Positions 1-5,532 of a stretch of 35,000 nucleotides of DNA are shown one piece after another. Origin of the DNA: a virus; the IMG/VR virus record IMGVR_UViG_3300036791_000125, positions 1 through 35,000 of that record; one strand, 5' to 3'. Below the pieces are notes generated by a model. The model was not told where the DNA came from. It saw nothing but the letters and a program-made list of their open reading frames with translations, and made no database searches. A program made the translations under genes and the position numbers. Each line of letters starts with the position of its first letter. Position 1 is the stretch's first letter.

Positions 1-56
1 TTTCGCGTGTGGAGTGGGTTGTCAGGGTTCGTGTCGATGGCGTTTGTCATCGACAT
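1..56 (-). CDS. Start of a leftward gene running off the left edge (partial)
   Basis: An open frame reads leftward from ATG at 56 (alternative in-frame ATG at 50) through the window edge, giving about 18 codons beginning MSMTNAID. No Shine-Dalgarno sequence precedes it. Instead an extended -10 element (61-69) lies 4 nt upstream, so the transcript may be leaderless or nearly so, starting close to the second ATG. The fragment is too short for any family assignment. It would be the first gene of a leftward unit separated from the 287-823 genes by a possible terminator. The frame could also be chance; the promoter-like element is the main support. Confidence 0.35.
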   Translation of the reverse strand, partial: MSMTNAIDTNPDNPLHTR

Positions 57-60
57 ACAC

Positions 61-69
61 AGTATAACA
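61..69 (-). promoter_or_regulatory. Extended -10 promoter element, leftward
   Basis: Read on the minus strand the bases are TGTTATACT, that is TGN followed by TATACT, a good extended -10. No convincing -35 hexamer lies 16-19 bp upstream, as is common for extended -10 promoters. The predicted transcription start falls at about position 54, next to the two in-frame ATG codons of the leftward gene, which suggests a leaderless mRNA. Inference from sequence only. Confidence 0.4.
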
Positions 70-104
70 CACGCGGCTACCGTCGTGTTGTCGGACCACA
101 GCAA

Positions 105-123
105 TTTACAAAAGGTTTACAAA
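105..123. repeat. Direct repeat of TTTACAAA spaced one helical turn
   Basis: TTTACAAA occurs at 105-112 and again at 116-123, 11 bp from start to start. The pair lies 36-62 bp upstream of the leftward extended -10 element at 61-69. A related sequence (TTTACAAAAC on the minus strand, near 897-906) lies upstream of the leftward HTH gene. The spacing suits a regulator binding one face of the DNA. The rest of 70-196 shows no gene I can support. Confidence 0.35.
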
Positions 124-196
124 CCGCGATCCGAGCGGACCGCTGGTGGCAGCGTCCTAGTGGGTTCTCAGTTAGTGGGCCGCGCCACACACAAAC

Positions 197-218
197 CGCG
201 AGGACGTCAGTCCTCACG
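197..218 (-). terminator. Possible terminator hairpin of the leftward accessory genes
   Basis: In the minus-strand transcript a 9-bp stem (with one G-U pair) closes a 4-nt TGAC loop: arms 210-218 and 197-205. It overlaps the stop codon of the 27-residue peptide and is followed by GTTTGTGTG, only weakly T-rich, so it may be an inefficient terminator or a 3'-end stabilising hairpin. Confidence 0.35.
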
Positions 219-290
219 GTCCGAGTTCCTGGCGGCATACGACCAGCAGAGGACAAGGATGATGATCCAGAAGGTGATGGACGCGGTCAC
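207..290 (-). CDS. Very small single-span membrane peptide (27 aa)
   Basis: A GTG at 290 overlaps the TGA of the upstream gene (GTGA) and is preceded by GGAAGGG at a 6-nt spacing, a strong ribosome binding site. The 27-residue product begins MTASITFW, has a hydrophobic stretch (about residues 4-15: ITFWIIILVLCW) and a charged tail ending NSDRED, as in an Nin/Cout small membrane peptide. I cannot assign a function; phage peptides of this shape include holin-like and superinfection-exclusion proteins, but that is only analogy. The overlap and ribosome binding site are the main support. Confidence 0.45.
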   Translation of the reverse strand: MTASITFWIIILVLCWSYAARNSDRED

Positions 291-550
291 GTCCATCCCT
301 TCCTTTCCGCAGCAGCGAGGGAGCAGATCCTTTGTCCGTTGAGGAGACAGCGGGTTCCATCGTCGTGGTGGACGATGAACCAGGGGGTGAGGGATCCTTG
401 CATCTCCGGTCCGTAGTAGGCGTCCGTTCGAGGTTCGAGGTGCAGGTCGAGAGTTCCGATTGTCCCCGCCTTCATGGTGTAGTAGTCGAAGATCCTGTCA
501 CCCTCCCTCACCTCGATTCCATCTTCCGTGCGGATCGTTCCTTCGGTCAT
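287..550 (-). CDS. Small conserved phage protein of unknown function
   Basis: The 87-residue product starts MTEGTIRTEDG at ATG 550, chosen because AAGGGA lies 6 nt upstream; a longer frame to 625 lacks a ribosome binding site and begins with Arg-rich low-complexity sequence from a GTTGTC-type repeat. The pattern (T-x-DG-x-x-VREGDRIFDYY, then a small beta-rich domain ending DDGTRCLLNGQRIC) resembles short hypothetical proteins common in actinobacteriophages. Function unknown. It is the middle gene of a leftward trio (HTH protein, this, membrane peptide). The opposite strand carries a long open frame that I consider an artefact. Confidence 0.65.
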   Translation of the reverse strand: MTEGTIRTEDGIEVREGDRIFDYYTMKAGTIGTLDLHLEPRTDAYYGPEMQGSLTPWFIVHHDDGTRCLLNGQRICSLAAAERKGWT

Positions 551-646
551 GTCGTTCCCTTCGGGTCGTCGTGCGTGTCGTTGTCGTTGTCGTTGTCGGG
601 TGAGGTGTGCGCGTCTAACACGCACACGTCACGCGACGTTCACGCG

Positions 647-823
647 CTAGGCGCGCTTCGCGAACGCTTTGCGAGCGGCGTTCGCTGTCTTCGCGTCGAT
701 TGCCCACGAAGTGTTCTTGACGTTCACAGCGCGCGTGTGATGCTTGCGAAGCCACCCACGCAACGTCTTCGGCGACATCGCCAGCTCTGTCGCCAGCTCA
801 GTTGGCGTGATCGTCTTTGCCAT
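647..823 (-). CDS. Small helix-turn-helix DNA-binding protein
   Basis: The 58-residue, basic product reads MAKTITPTELA at its start, followed by a predicted helix-turn-helix (ELATELAMSPKTLRGWLRKH, about residues 9-28) and a basic tail. I chose ATG 823 rather than the longer start at 865 because AGGGGGTGAGG immediately precedes it. Proteins of this type in actinobacteria and their phages act as small transcription factors or nucleoid-associated proteins. It is the first gene of the leftward trio and lies beside the dyad-rich region 941-1009, so it may bind there and control the divergent promoters. That link is inferred. Confidence 0.65.
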   Translation of the reverse strand: MAKTITPTELATELAMSPKTLRGWLRKHHTRAVNVKNTSWAIDAKTANAARKAFAKRA

Positions 824-863
824 GTCCTCACCCCCTTTCGCGTGTTCGATGTTCATGTCACGC

Positions 864-894
864 ATTGTAATCGACGTTCACGCGCATCGTGTAA
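864..894 (-). promoter_or_regulatory. Candidate promoter for the leftward accessory genes
   Basis: On the minus strand a TTACAC hexamer (889-894) is followed 19 bp later by TACAAT (864-869), a good -10. The spacing is longer than ideal. Transcription would start near 857 and give a leader of about 34 nt before ATG 823 with its ribosome binding site. Confidence 0.35.
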
Positions 895-940
895 CGGTTT
901 TGTAAATGATGTGCACATACGTCGGATCATTGTGGATGCA

Positions 941-1009
941 AACGATTCGTTGTGTAAATCGTTCACGCGTGAATCGTTGAACGTGACAATCATTCACGAT
1001 GTCAACGAT
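941..1009. promoter_or_regulatory. Operator-like cluster of dyads and ATCGTT repeats
   Basis: This stretch has AACGATTCGTT (941-951, palindrome with a central T), ATCGTT at 958-963 and 973-978, a perfect 12-bp palindrome TTCACGCGTGAA (962-973) and AACGAT at 1004-1009. TTCACG-type words also recur at 631-890. It sits in the divergent gap between the leftward HTH gene and the rightward morphogenesis operon, the expected place for an operator. No convincing rightward -35/-10 pair was found in 824-1121; around 1044-1052 there is a short T-tract beside GCG-rich sequence. Confidence 0.45.
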
Positions 1010-1121
1010 CCCCCCCTGCACACGCACGAAGGAGGAATCGACGCGGAATTTTTTTCGCGCGGAGCGAAGCGAGAAGAGGATGGCAAGGTTTCACCAATCC
1101 ACTCCACGTACGAGGTCGCTC

Positions 1122-1274
1122 ATGCCGCGTAAGGTCCGCAGCGTATTCCAGCAACCACGCTCTCACGGCGTCGGGCCAAGTAGCTGGTCCACCTCTGTGG
1201 GCAAGGCGACGCAGACCTGGCGCAACCCCAAGAAACCACCCACCAGGAAAGGATGGAAACCGTATGATCAGTAA
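1122..1274 (+). CDS. Small basic protein of unknown function
   Basis: A 50-residue Arg/Lys/Trp-rich product beginning MPRKVRSVFQ and ending KGWKPYDQ. GAGG at 1112-1115 gives a 6-nt spacing to ATG 1122. An upstream in-frame ATG at 1080 would give 64 residues, but its purine-rich sequence abuts the start. It would be the first gene of the rightward operon, ahead of the two small genes before terminase. The composition is compatible with nucleic-acid binding, but no motif is recognised and the frame may not be used. Confidence 0.35.
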   Translation: MPRKVRSVFQQPRSHGVGPSSWSTSVGKATQTWRNPKKPPTRKGWKPYDQ

Positions 1275-1298
1275 CCCCCGCCAAGGGTGGTGGAAGTA

Positions 1299-1538
1299 AT
1301 GGCAGTTGACGACGGCATGGAAGGCGGGTCCGATCCAGCAGGCGTTCCTGGTGGTGGGCCTGACGTGAAGACCGGAACCTACGACGGTGACGGCGATGCT
1401 GACGGAAGCGCTCCAGGCGTTCCAACTCACCACGGCTCGGGTGCCGACTACGCCGGCGCACCAGGTGGCGGTGGAGATGTCGTACCTCCCAACGGGAGTA
1501 GCACCAACAACGAACCGCGCCCTGAGGACTTCCTCTAA
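1299..1538 (+). CDS. Small Gly/Asp/Pro-rich protein of unknown function
   Basis: The 79-residue acidic product begins MAVDDGMEGG and ends EPRPEDFL. ATG 1299 is preceded by AGGGTGG at a suitable distance. The stop overlaps the next start (TAATG at 1536-1540), which is the best evidence that this frame rather than the overlapping +1 frame is translated. The low-complexity Gly/Asp/Pro composition suggests disorder. Its position upstream of the large terminase is where a small terminase subunit often lies, but there is no HTH or oligomerisation motif, so I do not call it one. Confidence 0.55.
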   Translation: MAVDDGMEGGSDPAGVPGGGPDVKTGTYDGDGDADGSAPGVPTHHGSGADYAGAPGGGGDVVPPNGSSTNNEPRPEDFL

Positions 1539-1936
1539 TGCCCGCCATCACTACAATCGACCAGTACAACGCCCTCGCGGGTAAGCATCTCGCCCGCGAC
1601 AAGCAGCTCAACGCCCCTGTGGGTGCAGCAGGTGGCGTGATCAACATGGACGCCCCTGTCGGTGGTGCTGAGACCCTCACCGTCATGGCAGACATGAGTG
1701 GTGCAGCGGCAGGTGATCTCGGCATCAGCGTCTTCCCCTACGAAGCCGACGGCGTCACGATCCAGCCCGTCTCGCTCTTACCGATGGCGAATGTCGGTTA
1801 TCCCCCGACGCTCGCTGCCCCGCGTGTGGTGTCTGAGGAGGAGTACGACGTGCGCGGTATTGACAAGGTCCAGATCCAGGCCAAGAACAACAACGCCGGC
1901 GCCCAGAGCATCAACCTGTCCTGGCGCACCTACTAG
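1538..1936 (+). CDS. Unknown protein, probably a minor virion component
   Basis: The 132-residue product starts MPAITTIDQYNAL and is translationally coupled to the previous gene through TAATG. It is rich in Ala, Val, Gly and Thr with alternating hydrophobic stretches (QSINLSWRTY at the C-terminus), suggesting a beta-sandwich structural protein. I recognise no family. Lying directly before terminase, it could be a head decoration or fibre-type protein. Mass spectrometry of virions would settle this. Confidence 0.6.
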   Translation: MPAITTIDQYNALAGKHLARDKQLNAPVGAAGGVINMDAPVGGAETLTVMADMSGAAAGDLGISVFPYEADGVTIQPVSLLPMANVGYPPTLAAPRVVSEEEYDVRGIDKVQIQAKNNNAGAQSINLSWRTY

Positions 1937-1976
1937 CCCCGACCTACAACGCTACCTCCTTCGGAGGTTCCAACGT

Positions 1977-3473
1977 ATGACCACAGCTACCAGTAACGTC
2001 ACTCTTCCCTACGCCCCGAACCCTAAGCAGCAGGACTTCCACGGTCTCAAAGCGAAGTATCGTGGCTTCTGTGGTGGGTGGGGTAACGGGAAGACCACCG
2101 CTGGCTGTGTGGAATTCTTCCTCCGCTTGATCGAGTACCCAGGCACCAACGCCATAGTGTCACGCAAAACGAGGCCCGAGCTCAAGGCCACGACTTGGGA
2201 CATGCTCGTGAATGGCGATACGCAGGATACTGGGTGGACGGGCATACCGAAGTCAGTCATCCGCACCTATCGCGTAAGCGACCTGTTCGTGGAGCTGATC
2301 AACGGTTCCAAGATCCATGGACTTCCACTCGACGATCCCGCGAAGCTCGAGAACTACAACCTGGGGCTGTTCTTGCTCGATCAGGCGGAGGAGGTGGAGG
2401 AAGACATCCTCCTGAAGATTCACGGTCGTCTCAGGCAGAACCGTGCGCCTCGTGAGGGTCTCCTCCTATTCAACCCCAACGGCCACAACTGGCTGTGGCG
2501 CCGATTCATCGACCCCAGCCGTCAGTACAGCTGGCGTGACCTATACAAGTGCGTCGAAGCGACACCATTCGACAACCCTAACCTCCCCGAAGACTATATG
2601 GAGCAATTCGAGGGTCTTCCGAAGCATTGGTATGATCGGTTCGTTGCCGGCTCCCACGATGTCTTCACGGGACAGATCTTCGTCGACTACAACCCCGACG
2701 TGCATGAGATAGCTCCCTTTAGGATCCCCTCGGATTGGGAGCGATGGTGGTGTTTCGATCCGGGCATTCGTCACGAGGCTTGTAGCTTCTGGCTCGCCCG
2801 TGACTATGACGGCAATGCCTACGTCTATCGCGAGATCTTAGAGGCAAATCAGACGGTAGAGTGGTGGGCGCAAACGACGTTCGCAGCGGAGGCAGATGAT
2901 GACTGGGGTGGGCCTGATGAGGAGATCTTCCGACGTCTCGTTGGACCGGAGAGTCGAATCCGATCCACCACAGATGGCAAGTCCGTCTACGACCTTCTTG
3001 GCGAGAACGGCCTTTACCCCGAGTTCTCTGATAGAGACCCCGCCGCCAGGATATCTCGGATCACCGAGTACCTACGACCCACAGCTGGACATGTATATCC
3101 ATTCCGGTCTCTGGAGAAACCAGGGGCCGAGGGAGCGCCTCGCCTCTATATCTTCCGTGACGAGGAGGCAGTGCCGAAGCTGCGCGAATATCTTCCGCAG
3201 TACAGATGGAAGCCACAGAGGACGAACTTCACCGAGGAGGACTCCGCAGAGAAGCCGCGAAAGAAGGACGACCACAACATCGACTGCCTCGGACATATCC
3301 TCGTCGCAGTGGATGAGCTTCCTGATCCTCAGGTGGAGAATCGGCGTCGCTCGCCTGCTGATGCCGAGGCTGCAGAACTTGATGCCCACTTCGACGCCGA
3401 GCTCGAACTTGCCGTCGAGCGGTCGATTGCTCGTGGCTACAGACCTGGCAGAGTTGCGTCTACGGTCGGGTAA
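1977..3473 (+). CDS. terL: Terminase large subunit (ATPase and nuclease)
   Basis: The packaging motor, which cuts concatemeric DNA and pumps it through the portal. The 498-residue length is typical. ATG 1977 was chosen for CGGAGG at 1962-1967; the longer open frame extends meaninglessly through the previous gene. Residues 33-41 form the Walker A loop (GGWGNGKTT), and LFLLDQAEE (131-139, Asp135) is Walker B, in the usual hydrophobic-D-x-A-E form. The C-terminal RNase-H-like nuclease starts at WWCFDPGI (Asp261) and closes with the acidic DDHNIDCLGH segment. No intein or break is seen. A separate small subunit is not recognisable nearby. Confidence 0.95.
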   Translation: MTTATSNVTLPYAPNPKQQDFHGLKAKYRGFCGGWGNGKTTAGCVEFFLRLIEYPGTNAIVSRKTRPELKATTWDMLVNGDTQDTGWTGIPKSVIRTYRVSDLFVELINGSKIHGLPLDDPAKLENYNLGLFLLDQAEEVEEDILLKIHGRLRQNRAPREGLLLFNPNGHNWLWRRFIDPSRQYSWRDLYKCVEATPFDNPNLPEDYMEQFEGLPKHWYDRFVAGSHDVFTGQIFVDYNPDVHEIAPFRIPSDWERWWCFDPGIRHEACSFWLARDYDGNAYVYREILEANQTVEWWAQTTFAAEADDDWGGPDEEIFRRLVGPESRIRSTTDGKSVYDLLGENGLYPEFSDRDPAARISRITEYLRPTAGHVYPFRSLEKPGAEGAPRLYIFRDEEAVPKLREYLPQYRWKPQRTNFTEEDSAEKPRKKDDHNIDCLGHILVAVDELPDPQVENRRRSPADAEAAELDAHFDAELELAVERSIARGYRPGRVASTVG

Positions 3474-3482
3474 GGAGAGAGC

Positions 3483-3695
3483 ATGACGGACTACAGTGCC
3501 GCACAACGCAAGAAGATGGCAGCGAACGGTCAGGCACGCTCTGACGGTTCGTTCCCCATCGCCAACTGTGGTGATGCGCAGAACGCCATCCAGTCTCTTG
3601 GCCGAGCAAACAACACGGCCACCGCACGGGCCCACATCAAGAAGCGTGTTGCCGCTCTAGGCTGCACTGGCAGCACCTTCGACAACTGGAAGTAG
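3483..3695 (+). CDS. DUF6582-like small phage protein
   Basis: The 70-residue product begins MTDYSAAQRKKMAANGQA and continues with SDGSFPIANCGDAQNAI and an alanine-rich helix RAHIKKRVAALG. This pattern matches a small domain (DUF6582) I know from phage head gene clusters, where it is often fused to or next to capsid-maturation proteins. Its biochemical role is not established. AGGAGAG precedes ATG 3483. It lies 9 nt after terminase and 8 nt before the next small gene. Confidence 0.75.
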   Translation: MTDYSAAQRKKMAANGQARSDGSFPIANCGDAQNAIQSLGRANNTATARAHIKKRVAALGCTGSTFDNWK

Positions 3696-3703
3696 GAGGA
3701 GAT

Positions 3704-3856
3704 ATGAACGAAGAGCCACAGCCTGAGACCGAGGCCGAGCACGAGGCCAGCACTCCGCCTGAGCCGCCTGAGAAGGACACGCCTGCCGAGGGCGAGCCTT
3801 CGCACGAGGGGCCTGAGGGTGACGGTGGGGAGGACGCTAGTGACGCTGAAGCGTAA
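3704..3856 (+). CDS. Small acidic, Pro/Glu-rich protein (50 aa)
   Basis: ATG 3704 follows TAGGAGGAGAT, a near-ideal ribosome binding site. The 50-residue product (start MNEEPQPETE, end GEDASDAEA) is almost entirely Glu, Pro, Asp, Ala and Gly and is surely disordered. It overlaps the amidase start by 17 nt, and its own end supplies the GGGGAGGA used by that gene. Function unknown. Such a short low-complexity protein is easily missed by gene finders, but the initiation signal is strong. Confidence 0.55.
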   Translation: MNEEPQPETEAEHEASTPPEPPEKDTPAEGEPSHEGPEGDGGEDASDAEA

Positions 3857-4655
3857 ATGGATTCCGTCGCCGAACTACTCATCGAGGGGCGGTGCTGGCG
3901 TTCGGCTGATCGTGCTTCACACGGCGGAGGGTGCGACGACCATCGAGTCGTTGGGGAACTTCTTCGCGTCCTCCAGCGCTGGCGTATCTTCCCATACGGG
4001 GGCTGACGACACGCCAAACACCGTCGGCGAGTACGTCAAGCGTGGTAACAAGGCGTGGACTGCCGCCAACGCCAACCCGTACGCGGTGCAGATCGAGCTG
4101 TGCGCGTTCGCTAAGTGGTCCACCAGCGAGTGGAACAAGCATCCCGAGATGATCAGCAACTGCGCTAAGTGGATCGCCGAGGAAGCGAAGGCGTTCGGCA
4201 TTCCGATCACTAAGTTGTCCCCGAGTGCGGCGCAGGGTAGTGGTCGTGGTGTCTGTCAGCACAATGATCTCGGCTCGTGGGGTGGAGGTCACTGGGACTG
4301 TGGTGGTGGCTTCCCCATCGACAAGGTCCTCGACATGGCAAGGAGCGGGGGCGGAGGAGGAGACGATTACATGAATCCACCACAGTGGTTGTGGGACTGG
4401 CTGCAGTGGTACGAGACGACTGAGCGCAAGAAGAGCGAACGTCCGCAGGCGGCGCCCGAGTCGATTCCGCAGTGGGCGTGGGACTACCAGGAGAATGTCC
4501 ATCGGATCTGCAAGCGCAAGGGCATGACTGAGGGCGAGCGCGACTGGATCGACTGGCGCGCCGCAGGTTCTCCAGAATCATCCCGCCCAGACGTGCCCGA
4601 GACCATCCCGCCGTTCTGGTGGCCTGACAATGAATACGTGGTAGCGAAGAGTTGA
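3840..4655 (+). CDS. Endolysin: N-acetylmuramoyl-L-alanine amidase with Trp-repeat tail
   Basis: A peptidoglycan amidase (Amidase_2/PGRP type) cutting the bond between MurNAc and the stem peptide. GTG 3840 is preferred over GTG 3819 because GGGGAGGA lies 6 nt upstream; the product is 271 residues. The catalytic domain spans about 1-170: VLHTAEG gives zinc ligand His27, QHNDLGS gives His141, and HWDCGGGFP supplies Asp153 or Cys154. After a Gly-rich linker (169-174) come three P-x-W-x-W-like repeats (near 180-190, 210-216 and 258-262) that look like a wall-binding tail. There is no signal peptide, so it would need a holin; the small membrane proteins at 4692-5532 are candidates. Lysis genes between terminase and portal are unusual but seen in some actinophages. 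Confidence 0.88.
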   Translation: MTLKRKWIPSPNYSSRGGAGVRLIVLHTAEGATTIESLGNFFASSSAGVSSHTGADDTPNTVGEYVKRGNKAWTAANANPYAVQIELCAFAKWSTSEWNKHPEMISNCAKWIAEEAKAFGIPITKLSPSAAQGSGRGVCQHNDLGSWGGGHWDCGGGFPIDKVLDMARSGGGGGDDYMNPPQWLWDWLQWYETTERKKSERPQAAPESIPQWAWDYQENVHRICKRKGMTEGERDWIDWRAAGSPESSRPDVPETIPPFWWPDNEYVVAKS

Positions 4656-4691
4656 GGAGGCGCTACGAGTTGGGGCTATTACCTCGGGGCA

Positions 4692-4808
4692 GTGACTACC
4701 GTACTCTTAGCGATACATGTGCTGATTGGTCGGGAGGTACTTCGATTGCGTGACCGCGTGCTCCGGCTCGAGGAACGTCTGAGACTACGACGAAGGAGGC
4801 AGGAATGA
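4692..4808 (+). CDS. Small membrane protein with Arg-rich coiled coil, holin-like
   Basis: The frame stays open directly after the amidase stop and ends in TGA overlapping the next ATG (ATGA at 4805-4808). From GTG 4692 it gives 38 residues. An in-frame ACG at 4665, 4 nt after a perfect GGAGG (4656-4660), would add SWGYYLGAV and complete a membrane span (GYYLGAVTTVLLAIHVLIG) before a basic helix (REVLRLRDRVLRLEERLRL). The longer form makes better biological sense, but ACG is a rare start; a change of ATG to ACG or a sequencing error is possible. Position after the endolysin suggests a holin or lysis helper, not proven. Confidence 0.4.
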   Translation: MTTVLLAIHVLIGREVLRLRDRVLRLEERLRLRRRRQE

Positions 4809-5149
4809 ACCAATACGTCACACTGGTCGAGCGGATGACCCTACCGCCAGCCACGTGCATGAAGTGCGGTAAGGGCAACACGCCTGACGGTCAGACGGGT
4901 GAGATCGGTCCATTCCTCGACATGGGTCTCGAGTACAACTGGGGCGATTCAGGGTACTTGTGCATGGACTGCCTCGCACTCATGGCTGTCACGGCGGGGT
5001 GGATCTCTCCTGACACGGAGAAGCAGCTCAAGCGGGAGATCAAGCGCCTCGAGAAGAAGCTCCACGACAAGGACGCGGAGATCGACGTGCGAGCCCGCCG
5101 TGAGCAAAGCGCTGTACGCCGCGCAAGGGCATTGGAGTCTGTAACGTGA
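4805..5149 (+). CDS. Zinc-ribbon plus coiled-coil protein, unknown function
   Basis: The 114-residue product has two CxxC pairs (Cys18/Cys21 and Cys53/Cys56) spaced like a treble-clef or zinc-ribbon domain. A charged helix follows (about 70-110, KQLKREIKRLEKKL), predicted to be a coiled coil. GAAGGAGGCAGGA before ATG 4805 is a strong ribosome binding site. The stop overlaps the next GTG (GTGA). I do not recognise the family. In a head/lysis operon it might be an assembly or host-takeover factor, but there is no direct evidence. Confidence 0.7.
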   Translation: MNQYVTLVERMTLPPATCMKCGKGNTPDGQTGEIGPFLDMGLEYNWGDSGYLCMDCLALMAVTAGWISPDTEKQLKREIKRLEKKLHDKDAEIDVRARREQSAVRRARALESVT

Positions 5150-5532
5150 TCTGGGCGCTTTACGGACTTCTGATCATCGTTGTGGGTGTGTTTGCGTTTA
5201 GCGTGTTTCTTTCGCTCCAGAGTGTCTCTCAAACTCTGGCCAACGCACTCTCAACACTCGAACGAGTGCATCACAACGATGGGAAGCGAATCGACCAGAT
5301 CCTTGACCGCCTTATGGCGATGGACTTCGAGACGTTCAAGAACTATCAGCTGGCAGAAGAGGCAGACATTGGGGGCCAGGAGTTTCCTGAGGAGGGCGAT
5401 AACGAGGCAACCGTCATTCTAGAGCGGCCTGGGATCAGTAGATCTTACGGTGAGGTCGATTTACGGCGTGCCGCTGAGGAGAGACAGATCCTCACGGAAG
5501 ATTTTCCAGCTGAGGAGGAGGCCAAGGCGTGA
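5146..5532 (+). CDS. Single-span membrane protein with acidic cytoplasmic tail
   Basis: The 128-residue product has one clear N-terminal membrane span (about 2-24, IWALYGLLIIVVGVFAFSVF), then a helical region with heptad character (SVSQTLANALSTLERV) and a long acidic tail ending EDFPAEEEAKA. GTG 5146 overlaps the upstream stop and GTG 5529 of the portal gene overlaps its own stop, so it is coupled on both sides. It may be a holin or spanin-like lysis component given the endolysin nearby, or a membrane-anchored assembly factor. Sequence alone does not decide. Confidence 0.7.
   Translation: MIWALYGLLIIVVGVFAFSVFLSLQSVSQTLANALSTLERVHHNDGKRIDQILDRLMAMDFETFKNYQLAEEADIGGQEFPEEGDNEATVILERPGISRSYGEVDLRRAAEERQILTEDFPAEEEAKA

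Noticed and set aside
7-416. Overlapping plus-strand frames of 111 and 135 codons at the left edge.
   Set aside because: Both lack ribosome binding sites, overlap each other and conflict with the minus-strand mini-gene and promoter evidence.
1044-1071. T-tract and GCG-rich sequence as a terminator.
   Set aside because: The T-run precedes rather than follows the small hairpin on the plus strand, and the minus-strand version has an A-run after it, so neither strand gives a standard terminator.
332-1132. A 266-codon open frame on the plus strand over the leftward small genes.
   Set aside because: It runs across three minus-strand genes with good ribosome binding sites and a recognised small phage protein, and across the repeat-rich control region. 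Its product is Arg/Ser/Val-rich low complexity.
1002-1725. Minus-strand frames of 143 and 201 codons opposite the start of the rightward operon.
   Set aside because: They oppose the coupled rightward genes at 1299 and 1538, have Arg/Trp/Pro-biased sequence and no initiation signals.
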